Shown here: positions 1 to 10,755 of the stretch, one piece after another
Layout: each line of letters starts with the position of its first letter
Position numbering within the stretch: position 1 is the first letter of the stretch
NCBI GenBank assembly: GCA_963855995.1
Contig: OY979716.1
Coordinates: 45,651,213 to 45,715,212, forward strand
Direction: 5' to 3'
Origin: Muricea muricata
Taxonomy: Eukaryota; Cnidaria; Anthozoa; Malacalcyonacea; Plexauridae
DNA: 64,000 nucleotides
Position numbers and translations under genes: made by a program
Notes under the pieces: generated by a model
Seen by the model: only the letters and a program-made list of their open reading frames with translations
Databases searched by the model: none
What the model was told of the DNA's origin: nothing

Positions 1-790
1 GAATGTCCTTACTGGCCTCTAATTTGTACAACGCTTCGGCGATAGACATTTCTGAATCATTCGCTGATACAATCGTTTCCGTAAACTCGCTTAAATTATC
101 TATCCAACTGTCGAATGATCGGGGTGATGACAGGTTATAATTGGCTTTAGATTTCAAAATGTCGCTGGCGATTTCGGAGTTTGTATTTATTGCATTTTCA
201 GGCTCTAGAATGTCTAAACTCGTTTTAGGCACCATTTCGTTTGCTTCAAGATTTGGCTCTGACTGAGACTGACTAACTTCGACCGTATTTTCCCCTGGGG
301 CTGTATTATTTACTTCCTCGCTACTACCACCCGCGTCGACAGAACTAGCTTTATTGTTCGTCATGGATTGTTCAGATGTCTGTTCGCTCGTTAAAGACAT
401 TGTGTTAGCGGGTTTTGGTTCAGAGATTGACTGAAGGAAGTTTTCTACCGTCTCTTCAACGTCATAGAAATCATTAGTTAAAACGTCCTCCCAATCGTCC
501 ATAGTAGAGATTTGACTCTCGTCAACATATTCGTACATCTCTGCATGACACTCACGCGCTAAGTCAAAATCTTTACGAACTTGTAAAATTTCCTTTTCAA
601 TTCGTTTGCGCATCTCCGCGCCTTGCTCGATAAACTTCTTTATTCTATTAATTGATCTGGTGACCTTACCTCGTAGTTGTGCGCGCCGTTTCTTGAGCTG
701 CTCGCCCGCTTTTGCGTTTGACTCACCAACACTTTGTGATGTTGTTTGCGTCGCTTCGACTGACCCACTTTGCCCTTCGTTGTCGCTCAT
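1..790 (-). CDS. Partial gag-like ORF, possibly BEL/Pao LTR retrotransposon
   Basis: Reading the minus strand from the ATG at 788-790 gives about 263 codons with no stop, running off the window edge. The protein starts MSDNEGQSG. It has a basic, coiled-coil-like segment at about residues 30-75 (KKRRAQLRGKVTRSINRIKK, then heptad-like K/E/L runs) and then a long acidic, Ser/Thr/Asn-rich stretch with no cysteine knuckle yet. The pattern of a basic RxxLRGKVTR segment followed by an acidic helix resembles the N-terminal gag domain of BEL/Pao elements (DUF1759-like). This is inference from pattern, not a search. A host coiled-coil protein is the alternative. It differs from all the non-LTR ORF1 proteins in the window. 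Confidence 0.5.
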   Translation of the reverse strand, partial: MSDNEGQSGSVEATQTTSQSVGESNAKAGEQLKKRRAQLRGKVTRSINRIKKFIEQGAEMRKRIEKEILQVRKDFDLARECHAEMYEYVDESQISTMDDWEDVLTNDFYDVEETVENFLQSISEPKPANTMSLTSEQTSEQSMTNNKASSVDAGGSSEEVNNTAPGENTVEVSQSQSEPNLEANEMVPKTSLDILEPENAINTNSEIASDILKSKANYNLSSPRSFDSWIDNLSEFTETIVSANDSEMSIAEALYKLEASKDI

Positions 791-1269
791 GATTTCATCC
801 AGATAACCAAAAACTGCCTGCTAACTCGGCACCACGTCTTCATGTAAACGCTTCTTCAGAACTTGTTGCCAATGAATGAAATCATACCCAAACCGTAGAG
901 ATTTTTCAGTAATTATATTTGAAATTGGACATTATATATCATATCATTAATTCTGAAAGTGATTAAATACAATTAAACTACATTAATATTTCATTGGATT
1001 ACATGGTGTAAATGATTCAAAACTTGCATTAATCAATGATTTACGATACCTGAAGAGTGGATCTCTACAGCCTGTAACTATCTCTGTTCGATTTTTTCTA
1101 AACGTCTGAGCGCATTTTGTTATTGTCGCAGACTTTGCGCAAAGCTATTCTTATCCTATATCGAATTACGGCATGCGAATCATCAATGAATCAGCGGGTA
1201 ATCAGATTAAATATGTAAATCAACATGCATAAATTACTCGTATAAATTAACAGAATAAAATAATCATTG
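791..1269. other. Non-coding leader of the gag-like ORF
   Basis: AT-rich sequence between the gag-like start codon and the U1L stub. No ORF or RNA gene is visible. If the neighbour is an LTR element, its 5' LTR and primer-binding site should lie here, but I could not define LTR ends or a convincing tRNA-complementary site. Confidence 0.3.
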
Positions 1270-1740
1270 TCTTAGCTACTACGTCCGAAACAGCCTGTAC
1301 TGCAGCTACCTTGCGCTCCCCAATGGCATTAATCAGTTCTTTTCTCAACTGTAGGATCTTAGACTGTTTTGCAATGCAGGATGGAATGTTCACCACCGAA
1401 GTGGTTTGATTCCATCTTTGGAAATCCACAGCCGAGAACTTTATTGTGTTGTTTGAACTAATGTTTATGTCATTATTATTATTATTGTTCTGGCTGGTAG
1501 CCATGGTTCTTGTTATGATGGAAAAGGAGGGAATTAATATACTATATATACAAAATCCAGTACAACACACACTCTCTAATAAATAAATTAGAGAAAGAAA
1601 AACGAGAAAAAATTACTGGATAAGAAACAAACAAAATTCCCAAAAGCAACAAAAACAAAAACTTAGTGCTTGAAATAGCACTAAAAGAACCTACTATTAA
1701 AAGGCGCCTGCGCAATTGCGTATAATTGTCCCACAGAATT
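1270..1740 (-). pseudogene. 5' stub of a U1L element: 5' UTR end plus ORF1 N-terminus
   Basis: Minus-strand sequence matches 27930-28330 of U1L-1: the end of the 5' UTR, the ORF1 start (MATSQNN) and about the first 70 residues, including FQRWNQTTSVV and GERKVAAVQA. Homology stops after AAVQA near 1290. The frame then runs a few unrelated codons to a stop at about 1247. EN and RT are absent. Non-LTR copies usually lose their 5' ends, so an isolated 5' piece points to a later deletion or rearrangement. It has an expanded Asn run (NNNNNN) absent from the other copy. Confidence 0.8.
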
Positions 1741-3320
1741 TTAGTGTTTTGTATATGTCTGTTTATACCTTTAATTTCAATATTTTGGGTAGTGTAACTA
1801 ACCAGTGGTGATTTTTGTAATAATCGTAAGCATAAATATGCAGGAGCTTATGATAGGCAACTAACTTGCTAAACTGCATGTATATTGAATTCTCATGCAA
1901 CTGGTGTATTTATATTTAATAAGCAGATAAGAAAAAGGCAAGCGATTAAGATTAAAACCGGGCATTGTAGATAGATTATTATGTTTACTATCAAACTATA
2001 AGATTCAAGCTAAGCAGTTTAGTATATGTGCAAGTATATTACTAGTTTGGCTGTATCATAGTTTGGACTGAGTTGAATTAATATTGTACTGCATGTATCG
2101 CGCATTTGTTCCTTATAAAACATTCACATTGACTGAATTTGTACGGCTAGCGGAGTAATCGTGTCCCAACTATAAACTTTTCCCAGTTGACGTATTGACC
2201 AAAGGTGTTATTTTGAAATTGGCGAACTGTTAAAGTGATTGTTACTATGGAAATTGCGCACGCAGACGGTGCACCATTGGTGCACCGTGAGAAATTAGAA
2301 TATATAATAATAGTTATTTCTATGCCGGAAAATGGTGAACCGTTGAGATTTCTTAAACTAAAGGATTTCTAAATTATACAAAAACGTGAAAATACTAATA
2401 ATCACTTGTAGGAGTAATTCCACCTTCAATCTTACGATCTAATGTAAGTCGTGCCAAAATACGGCCAATTCAGTGCTTGCGCGTGTGGTGTACCGTGAAT
2501 ATTACATTGCGTCACATGTAATTCTATCCCTCTATATTGACTTCGCTTAGTTAAAGTAATCAATTTTGTTTTATGATTTTCTGTCAAGTATTTCTACTAT
2601 GTAAATATGTTGCAAGTTAGCGCTAGAACCTATTGGTTACTGAATATAACACGTTGATTCAGCAGTTCTGTATATTATTATGATATTGTTCATTCATTCA
2701 TAAACGGCACAATTGCTTCATATCGTGAGAAGGTGCCAGACTACAAGACAATTTAAAAGTGACCCACTATTTTCCAAAGACTATTTCTGACCTAAAGGTC
2801 ATTTATTGCTTATTATGTAAAAATATTGCTTACTTCATGTATGTTCGAGCTTTCACGTTTTTGCAAACTGATCAGCATGTGTTTATCGCAATTTCACATT
2901 ATTCCCTCTTTAGGTGATACAAAAAATATAATTCTATTTGTAACGTTTCAATGAGAGAGATGTATCTTTTGACATATTAACAAGGCCATGTGTATGTCCG
3001 ACATTCTTTCTGAGCACAAAATAAAAAAAATTGAAATTAATCAACATCGCAAGTTTTCAAAATTTTACAAAATTTCCGACAATCCTGGACAAAACATTGA
3101 CGACACTTTTCCTAATATTGTCATTTTCTTAGCTCATTGTTATTACATAGAGCAAACCTCCCCCATTCACCCACCGATCAATGTTGTTTTCATTTCTTAC
3201 AGATTCAACATTGTTTTGGGGGTGAGGGGGTAAATTGAGGGGTCTAGTTTGATGTTTTTTCATTAGGTACGCACATGTCGAGCAAATAATTAGTGTAGTC
3301 AATAGTTTTCTCCAGGATTG
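1741..3320. other. AT-rich spacer, no gene seen
   Basis: About 1.6 kb of unique AT-rich DNA with only short, unrecognised ORFs. It contains the 23-bp palindrome at 2266-2288. I see no snRNA, tRNA or retroelement homology to the rest of the window. Confidence 0.5.
2266..2288. repeat. 23-bp perfect palindrome
   Basis: Two 11-bp arms (ACGGTGCACCA and its complement) around one central base. Related half-sites GGTGAACCGT and GGTGTACCGT lie within 250 bp downstream. It could be a dimeric protein-binding site or chance; nothing adjacent identifies it. Confidence 0.6.
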
Positions 3321-3415
3321 TAGTTGAATCCAGCACAGTCGTGTTAAGGGCTCCAATCCCTAGCATGGACGTCCACAACTGCCCGGTCGAAGACACTGAA
3401 TGCGAGTACAAGTGA
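3321..3415 (-). mobile_element. 5' head of a second U1L copy, truncated
   Basis: 95 bp matching the first 94 bp of U1L-1 (27405-27498) with few differences. It joins U1-like nt 3-18 at 3416-3431, the same junction as in U1L-1. Homology stops at GGATTCAACTA and unrelated sequence follows. Like U1L-1, it starts with a small hairpin (GCGAGT...ACTCGC) that spans the U1 junction. Confidence 0.75.
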
Positions 3416-3431
3416 CTCGCGCCATGTAAGT
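3416..3431 (-). ncRNA. U1: U1 snRNA fragment, nt 3-18, diverged
   Basis: Minus-strand ACTTACATGGCGCGAG against U1 ACTTACCTGACGCGAG: 14 of 16 match. It is the distal target duplication of the third sG copy and the 5' flank of the U1L head. Confidence 0.75.
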
Positions 3432-3735
3432 TTGTATTGCAAGTCCTGCTCCTGACACCAAGAGGGTCGTGCAATGGTCGCAGGGTGAAATGCAACTTGG
3501 AAGGCCCCCGTTCGCGAAACCGCACTTTTCCGAAGAAAAGCCCGCTACAGGTAACGCACCTCCCAATAGCGCGAAACTAGTAGGCCGTGAAGCACTACTA
3601 GCTAAAGTCTCCAAAAGGAGAACAAAAAATACAACCTGCTGGATGTACCATACAGGAGGAAAAAAACTGCTGGGCGAACCATACAGTATAAGGTGCCTGC
3701 TGGGCTAACCATACAGACGAAAAACTTAACCTAAA
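3432..3735 (-). mobile_element. sG copy c (304 bp, SINE-like, in U1)
   Basis: Third tandem copy of a 304-bp non-coding unit, nearly identical to the two next to it. On the minus strand it opens TTAGGTTAAG, has three short sub-repeats of the form CTGTATGGT...CCAGCAG, and ends GACTTGCAATACAA. It is flanked by U1 nt 3-16 at 3736-3749 and the diverged U1 copy at 3416-3431. Small ORFs across it are repeat shadows. Confidence 0.85.
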
Positions 3736-3749
3736 CGCGTCAGGTAAGT

Positions 3750-4053
3750 TTGTATTGCAAGTCCTGCTCCCGACACCAAGAGGGTCGTGCAATGGTCGCA
3801 GGATGAAATGCAACTTGGAAGGCCCCCGTTCGCGAAACCGCACTTTTCCGAAGAAAAGCCCGCTACAGGTAACGCACCTCCCAATAGCGCGAAACTAATA
3901 GGCCGTCAAGCACTACTAGCTAAAGTCTCCAAAAGGAGGACAAAAAATACAACCTGCTGGGCGTACCATACAGGAGGAAAAAAACTGCTGGGCGAACCAT
4001 ACAGTATAAGGTGCCTGCTGGGCTAACCATACAGACGAAAAACTTAACCTAAA
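3750..4053 (-). mobile_element. sG copy b (304 bp, SINE-like, in U1)
   Basis: Same length and order as copies a and c. It is bounded by ACTTACCTGACGC(G/A) at 4054-4067 and 3736-3749, which are U1 nt 3-16 and read as target duplications. Its 3' part contains CCATTGCACGACCCTC, close to CCATTGCACAATCCCTC in the last 60 bp of U1L-1. That suggests it borrows the U1L machinery. Confidence 0.85.
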
Positions 4054-4067
4054 TGCGTCAGGTAAGT

Positions 4068-4371
4068 TTGTATTGCAAGTCCTGCTCCCGACACCAAGAG
4101 GGTCGTGCAATGGTCGCAGGATGAAATGCAACTTGGAAGGCCCCCGTTCGCGAAACCGCACTTTTCCGAAGAAAAGCCCGCTACAGGTAACGCACCTCCC
4201 AATAGCGCGAAACTAGTAGGCCGTGAAGCACTACTAGCTAAAGTCTCCAAAAGGAGAACAAAAAATACAACCTGCTGGACGTACCATACAGGAGGAAAAA
4301 AACTGCTGGGCGAACCATACAGTATAAGGTGCCTGCTGGGCTAACCATACAGACGAAAAACTTAACCTAAA
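4068..4371 (-). mobile_element. sG copy a (304 bp, SINE-like, in U1)
   Basis: Copy nearest the U1 promoter. Its 5' end joins U1 nt 16 at 4372 and its 3' end joins U1 nt 3-16 at 4054-4067. It contains a stem-loop-like segment (CTTTTCTTCGGAAAAG). There is no poly(A) tail; the 3' end is CAATACAA. No internal ORF is credible. Confidence 0.85.
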
Positions 4372-4387
4372 CGCGTCAGGTAAGTAT
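4372..4387 (-). ncRNA. U1: U1 snRNA 5' end, nt 1-16, disrupted gene
   Basis: ATACTTACCTGACGCG on the minus strand matches the first 16 nt of the complete U1 at 37517. It includes the 5'-splice-site-pairing segment ACUUACCU. The rest of this U1 gene is displaced by three sG copies and a U1L head, and no U1 body is found beyond them. Confidence 0.9.
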
Positions 4388-4500
4388 GAGTTTCAATAGC
4401 ACAGGCACTCAGGTTTTATTCAGCCAACAAAAATGGAAACGGACGTGGTTGTTGTGCAGCACTCTAATTTGCATGGTTCATCCTTGCCTGGCCAGATTCG
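4388..4500 (-). promoter_or_regulatory. U1 promoter (octamer DSE and probable PSE)
   Basis: It aligns with the promoters at 27279-27386 and 37409-37516 but is more diverged. ATTTGCAT at 4467-4474 is the octamer on the transcribed strand, about 80 bp from U1 nt 1, as in the other two. The proximal element is inferred from conservation around -55. Confidence 0.75.
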
Positions 4501-5008
4501 GTAAGTGTGAGCATCGCTTGCCGTTGTGGCTCGCTGTAAAAAGAATAAGGCAGAAATATGTTAGAAGTGAGTCCCGCTCACAATCTGTGTGGAAATTACT
4601 AAAACCTGATTACTAGGCTAGACTCTGACTAGTTTTGTCCAAATTCTCCATTACTCATTTCTTTATAATAGAGTTTCTTTCTACTGATTGTTGAAAATCA
4701 TACGAGCTATTTCATTCTTAATGCTTTTATCAATGTTCTATCATGAAGTATTGCTGTCTACATTGAGATTGCTATGCCTTATGGGAAAGCAACGGAAAAT
4801 TTCAGCGTGACCCATAGCCCCCTTGCAAACAACGAGAAAATATATATATACATACAAGACAAGAGATACATATGAATTAAGATCTATAATAAAGAGATCA
4901 GTACTTATTCTTCTAAGTGCATAGTATCTGTTCAGTTTTGCCGGAGCTGTTCATTTCATAGTCGATTTCATACTTTTTCACTTTATATTCCATATTTCAA
5001 AATAAACG
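4501..5008 (-). other. U2-to-U1 spacer
   Basis: Homologous to 26634-27278 (+) and 43736-44378 (-), with several indels. It links the U2 3' end at 5009 with the U1 promoter, showing the U2-then-U1 order on the minus strand. No gene is seen. Confidence 0.75.
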
Positions 5009-5166
5009 GGTGGGCTGTTCTTGATGGTAGTGCAATGACCGAGATAACCCCTGGCCAGGGCGAAGCAAGCTTCAGTGATAAGTCCCATGGCCGAGCTCCA
5101 AAAATCAGTTTAATATATGAGTTAGGCATTGCCTAACATATCAGATATTAAGCTGATAAGAACAGA
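5009..5166 (-). ncRNA. U2: U2 snRNA 3' part, nt 39 to end
   Basis: On the minus strand it starts TCTGTTCTTATCAG and runs through the Sm-site region (GATTTTTGGAG) to AGCCCACC. It matches 26474-26633 with small differences. U2 nt 1-38 are separated from it by Uto-1 and further insertions, so the gene is not functional as drawn. Confidence 0.93.
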
Positions 5167-5520
5167 TATATTTATTACAATTTTTTCCAAAATTTACAAC
5201 AATGGTTATAATAATGGAAAAGTAAGAAGAATCCTAGATACATAGGGGTTCAATATATACAAAATAATAATATACTGCTAATGGGTATAACTGGTAAAAG
5301 TGTCTCATATAGCATAATCTTCGGGTTATCTATATTACTACTTTAAACTTCTATTGTTCATTCCTGAAAATGTTTTGCCTTAAACTATTATGAACTATGA
5401 ATCAATGTTCACGAAAATATAACACATAAGCGACTATACGTTTAACTAAGTACAAAAATAAATTATAATAACTGCATGCAAAATAACACGTATTATAACT
5501 CTACATCTAATTTAAAACAT

Positions 5521-8500
5521 TCATATGACTAAGATAGATATCTGCAGATCCGCATATGGCGTCACTGCAGCAAAGTTTTCTAAATAATTTACGATATCTA
5601 GGTGACATCTGAATTCGGTCTTCTCATTATGAGGATGCCAAGCACCTAGGGAGCCAACAACAAATCCAAATACTCTGCAGTTCTTTCCCATTCTCATGAA
5701 ATGCTGGGCGATATGAGCATATTTCTGAATTTTGCGATCTTCTGCAGCTTGAAGGGCATCCGAACTATTTTCAAAAGGGACTGTGACGTCGATGACAGTG
5801 ACTTCGTTTCCATTTTCAATCAAAATATCAGGGCGACATGTGTCATCTAGTCCGGCCACTTGTTGATCCCGTCTGGCGTTCCCAAATCTGATGGAGTTGG
5901 CTAGTCTTGAAACAATGAGGTCATGTCTCACACGGTTCTTCACCATATTTGTGGGACAGAGTTTCCGGATCAATGTTACACACACGACACAGCATTTACA
6001 TCATCATCCCATCGACTAATATTTTGCTCGGTGGGGACGACGTTCAGCCTTGCACGGTGGATTAATCGCCAATCACTAAATCGGATGTTAAGTCCACTAT
6101 ACGTCCACGATGAAGCAGATCCCAAACTATCCGCAAGAAGTAATGCTCTAGCGACTTTACCTTGATCAAACAAGTCTACTAACCGATTAGCTGCACGTTC
6201 TTGGATCATGCGGTGTAGTTGGAGGCATGAATCTTTTGCTCTGCATCGGCGCCCGGACTCAAGGACAATGGATGGGGGGTTATAGTCAGGGACCTCAACC
6301 TTAACACGAAGATTCCGACAAGCTTTACGAGCTCTAGTCCAGAGGGAGTGGGTTCGGTATTGGATACGGTCAGGATGGAAATTTCCCTGCGTGGAACCTG
6401 ACAAGAAATCGCTAACAAGGGTGGCAGTGGGGTTAGCTCTTGCCGCAAAACGGACTGACTGTCGGAGTTCAGCTTTAGCGATATTCACAACAACTGGGTC
6501 GGCCGAAGATAACATCTTTATCGCCTGGACAATGATTTGAATGTCCACCTCCTGGATGGGATCTTGGAGGGCGAGTCCACCAGCTCTAGCTGTCGCAAAG
6601 ATGACATGTTGCGTTGCTCGGTAAGGAAGGTTGCAGATAAATCTCACGACATCAATGACTTTCCGGCGGTACTTTAGCAAGGAGGCTTTCTCTGGCTCAC
6701 CAGCACGTAGGGCAAACATTAGGCACGGTTGGACAAAGGTTCTTATGGCATCCAGTTTTTGCCAAGGTGTTAACAGGGATGCATTGATCTTATCAAGGTC
6801 TTTGCAAGGTTGGTCAACAAGGTTGTTAATGTCATCAACATCATGCATTTCACCAATCGGGACACCAAGGTATCTGTAGTGCTCATGTTGTTTCAAAGCA
6901 GGGATGACTTTGCCTTGCACCACGAAATCATTGAGTTGGATGTTACCTGTCGTTACACATTTGGAATAGGTACAGCTGAGCGAAGCACACTTGTCTTGGT
7001 GAAATTCCACGCCAATGAGCGTAGCAGTTTGACTGGCCGCGTTGAGTAAACGTTGAAGTTTAGCTTTATCACGCGAGATTAGCACAAGGTCATCAGCATA
7101 AGCTAGGACAGAGATGGGATAGTCATGATGCTTTGCCGGGCCAACTTCATTAGCTTTCAGTAAGATGGAACAGAGTATGATCTCAACGCTAAGATTGAAA
7201 AGGATTGGCGACAACGGACAACCTTGCTTGACCCCCGATATTATGGGAATTTCACCAGTTTCACCCGAGGGAGTTTGAACAATCGTGTGGGCGTTGGTGT
7301 AGACATTCTTGATGAGCTCAACGACAGATTGGGGGACACCAAGGTGAGTAAGGGTGATCTCAATGACATCATGCAGGACACTACCAAATGCATTTCTCAG
7401 ATCAAGCCATGCCAGGAAAACGTTTTTCTGTAGCCGTTTGGCATCAAGAACAAGGGATTGAAGTAGGAACGTATGTTCGTAACACCCTTCTGATGGTCTT
7501 GCGCTTTTCTGACAGGCCGAGAGAAGATCATTGTCAATAGCAAAATTCACCAAGCGGTTAGCCATAACACTCATAAATAATTTATAAATGCAGCTCATAA
7601 GGGCTATGGGACGGAAGTGGGAGATCTTGCCAGCATCACCTTTCTTGTGAATAAGTCAACGATTCTTTCCACGTTGCCGGTACATCATTACCATCCAGGC
7701 AATGGTTGAACAATATAGCAAGAACATCACATTTAGGATCAACAGCTCTCAATTGACGGTATTCAACTCGATCTTTTCCAGGAGCAGAATTCGACAAAGA
7801 ACGTAACTTTTTTAAGATTTCACCAGGTGTAAGATAGTCATCAAGGTGATTGTCAGAAGGACTAGGGGCAGAATCGTTTAGTCCGCGTTTGATGCCCTCT
7901 TTGTCGCATGCTCTGGCGCTGAATACGTTAGTAAAGAATTGTTCCGCATTTTCAACAGTTCCTGTATAAGATGGTTTGTTAACACCACTAACTTTCCTGG
8001 CTGCACGTTTCTTAGATATTCTATACAGACTCTGGATTCTCCTTGCTTCGATAGGGTTATATCTTAGCGGACGTCGGTTGTTATTGACAGGTCTGGAAGA
8101 AGGGCAATTGGGACGACGAGGGGCATGATTTTGTTTCTTATTAGGTAAGACTTTTGCACTCGTTTCAATCACGTCCTTAGCAAATGCTGTGCATTGCTCA
8201 GAAAAGTTAGACCAATCACCAGGATTAGTAAATGCATCACACCATTTGTCATGGAAAGCCTGAATTGGATTGTTGATGGTAGAGGTTGGCTTCCGGGAAG
8301 GACTAACACTTCCATCATCGTCAGGAAGTGAATAATTGGTATGAGGTAAAGGGGTTTGGGAAGCATCACCATATACATCAGTGCAACCAGTTAAGGCGAC
8401 CGTTGGATGAGGAGATATGGTAAGGGAGGGATATCAGGAACTAGGGAATGTATAGGGGTAGTTGATGGAAAAGTTGAGGGAGTTGGATCAGGGCAACTGG

Positions 8501-9560
8501 CATCCATATCGCCATCCACTCCAGTACAACCACTTAAGGCGACCGTCGGATCAGGAGACATTCCGGATACGTTGTTGGGGGTGGCAGGTAAAAAGAAAGG
8601 GGGAGGGTGATTTAGGTGGCTCAAGTCAAACCATCCACTCCAGTGCAACCATTGAAGGCGACCGTTGTTTCAGGAGATGAACACGGGTTTGGACCAGGGA
8701 AAGTAGAAGGTGACGGAGAGTAGTCGGAAAGGGATTGACCATTATGACAGAAAGGATCAGCATTAACGTTCAAGTCAGTATAATCAGCTAAGGCGACCAA
8801 TGATTCAGGTACGGAAACATGATCAGGGGAGCAGGAATAATGATGTCTAGGAGGAGAGGGACAGGGGTCATGGTCTTCATCGAGGTCTATGTCAGAAAGG
8901 ACAGGTACAGGAGTATCACTGGAGCTATCAGTAAAAAGGGAACATGTAAGTGAACATGTATTACCAGGGGAAGTCTGACGAGGAGAGATCTGGATGAGGG
9001 ATCTAGAAAATGGTGGGTTAACATGCTGCGTGGCAAACGAAACAACATCATGGGAGGTTGACGAGGGACACTGTGACGGGCAGCTGGTAATGCCGAACAG
9101 CGGAGAATGAGTTAATGATACTCTTCTTGACCTACGACTTCGCGTGGATGATGCTATGGTGGAATTATTTTGTGACAGGGTGTAATCTACAAAAGATATC
9201 ACAGGCGAAGGAGAGAGGGGGTAATGATCATCTTTACCGATTTTGTGCACACGCTTGACATGGACACCAGCACCACTCGATTTAGAGAAGACACGATTAC
9301 ATATCAAACACTTTGCAGAGATGTTTAGGGACACTCCTTTGTGGGTGGTGGAAAAATGACGCTTGAAATTAGGGAAAGAAGCAATAATATTGTTACACAG
9401 GCAACAGTAGTGGGATTTTCCTTCCGGGAAAAGACGAACGATATTCACCAAATTGATGTTATCAAGATTTGTGCATCTTGGACCTGTGTATACCCAGATG
9501 ACCCTGCGACGAGGAAATAAAACTACAATCAGGACACTGGACGAACGGAGACTGCGACAT
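5521..9560 (-). pseudogene. Uto-1 ORF: C2H2 fingers, RT, RLE, several frameshifts
   Basis: The ATG at 9558-9560 begins MSQSPFVQCPDC. A short deletion near 9478 breaks the frame after the first finger. The next frame (9451 down) carries fingers two and three (CCLCNN...KRHFSTTH, CLICNR...). A Pro/Ser-rich linker with repeated VALSGCT-type motifs follows at about 8390-8830. RT lies in 5976-7598 with AYADDLVL, preceded by frame breaks near 8380, 8170 and 7640. The zinc knuckle between RT and RLE is damaged at about 5980. RLE residues CRPDILIE and VIDVT remain in 5521-5985. It cannot encode one intact protein. Confidence 0.9.
8381..8830 (-). repeat. GGTCGCCTTAA-type motif cluster in the Uto-1 linker
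   Basis: Four copies of a ~20-nt motif (sense GGTCGCCTTAAgTGGTTgyACTG) near 8381-8402, 8521-8545, 8641-8661 and 8785-8800. They encode VAL(S/T)GCT or VALADYT. The same motif lies in non-coding 3' UTRs of Kes-1, Kes-2 and Kes-3. Confidence 0.8.
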
Positions 9561-10374
9561 CATGAGATAGTACTATACGAGGACGTATAATAATAAAAGA
9601 CAATACATCGACAGTACATAATACGGGAATTCCCCATATTCTGAAAATAGAATCCAAGACTAGGACAATGACCGTTAAGAAATTAAAATAACGATCATTT
9701 AAAAAACCACGAAAGTCATCAACACCAAACTTAACAATCTTGACGACAAACACAACAACCACACTTGTGCAAAGTTCCAAGTTAATAACACAAATAGATC
9801 CAGAGATACAGGACACAATAGCGATACTGCCACATTGTAAACAATATATAGTACATAATACACTACAAATCCAAGATCACTATTTCACACGATAGCATAT
9901 CAAAATGTTCCAAATACAGATTGCAGTCCGGATCCAACACGAACAAACGACCAATACTTGTAAATAAACCAAAAATCCAATAAAAGATATACATACATAA
10001 TTGTATGTATGCAAAAATTCAAATTAATACCAACGGTCAAACTATACGAGACGGAATAACACCAAAACGGGACGACACTACGACTTGAAACTTTAATAGG
10101 ACAGGACAATCATAAAACACAGTTCACAGGCCAAATTTGAACCAAGGACAGCAAGCCAAAGTGGAGAAATAAGTATATCCAATATCAAGCGTAACGAATA
10201 ATAAATGAGGACACACGGGCCCCCAAAAACAGAAATAAAATGTTCCAAATAGTGTAAATAAAATCCAAAAAGTACGCAATAGATGAACGGAGCCTTTACA
10301 AATGGTTTACAAACAAAATTAAGACAAAAAACAACTGAAATACGCTTCAACAACGACCTTTTAACAGAGCTCCA

Positions 10375-10389
10375 TACTACACTTGATCT
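10375..10389 (-). ncRNA. U2: U2 snRNA bridge, nt 24-38
   Basis: Minus-strand AGATCAAGTGTAGTA, exactly U2 nt 24-38. It separates the 5' end of Uto-1 from the 3' end of Kes-1, so two different elements occupy one U2 gene. Confidence 0.92.
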
Positions 10390-10394
10390 GGTTT

Positions 10395-10580
10395 TGAGTT
10401 ATACGACGAAGGGCTTGATGACTCCGACGGTGCTATCGCCGTACCCAAGGAGGCCGCTACTCAGCGACGCAGACCTCCAGGGGGTATGATCCCCTCTCCT
10501 GTGCCATGATGACTACCATGAGTGGCCCGACATTTGGACGTGAAGCGTCCGCCTGCCGGGGGTCTCTAACCTATGATGGT
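10395..10580 (-). other. Kes-1 3' UTR structured core
   Basis: Shared by Kes-1, Kes-2, Kes-3 and Kes-4. Features are GACTCCGACGGTG, a GGGGGTATGATCCCC stem-loop and a GC-rich CCTGCCGGGGG block. This copy lacks about 22 bp (CAATGGAGCCTGGACCCC...) present in the other three. It is a good candidate for the RNA part recognised by the RT. Confidence 0.8.
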
Positions 10581-10755
10581 GGATGCTTGAATGACATGAT
10601 AACTGGCTAGAATGCGCCATCAAAGCAACCTCAATGGGTTCCGAGCACCGACAAAAATTGATAACCTGACGTGACCGCTACAGCACAAGGCTGCAGCGAG
10701 CTGCCAGTCAAAAATTTACCTAAGAAACCTAGACCCCCAACCCCCCGGGATTGTG

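Larger units (their letters stand above)
5167..10374 (-). mobile_element. Uto-1: U2-specific RLE-type non-LTR retrotransposon, degenerate
   Basis: 5.2-kb copy bounded by U2 nt 38 (GTAGTA, 10375-10380) and nt 39 (TCTGTTC, ending 5166). Its 5' end TGGAGCTC is the start of all four Uto copies. It has a long T-rich (sense) 5' UTR, one broken ORF and a 3' UTR of about 350 bp ending in an A/T run. U2 specificity with an RLE matches the published Utopia lineage as I recall it; an R2-like relative is the alternative. Its ORF is the most damaged of the four. Confidence 0.9.

Noticed and set aside
3425..4379. Three 318-bp repeats as a CRISPR-like or ordinary satellite array
   Set aside because: Units are far too long for CRISPR and are separated by U1 nt 3-16, which fits serial insertion better than a satellite.
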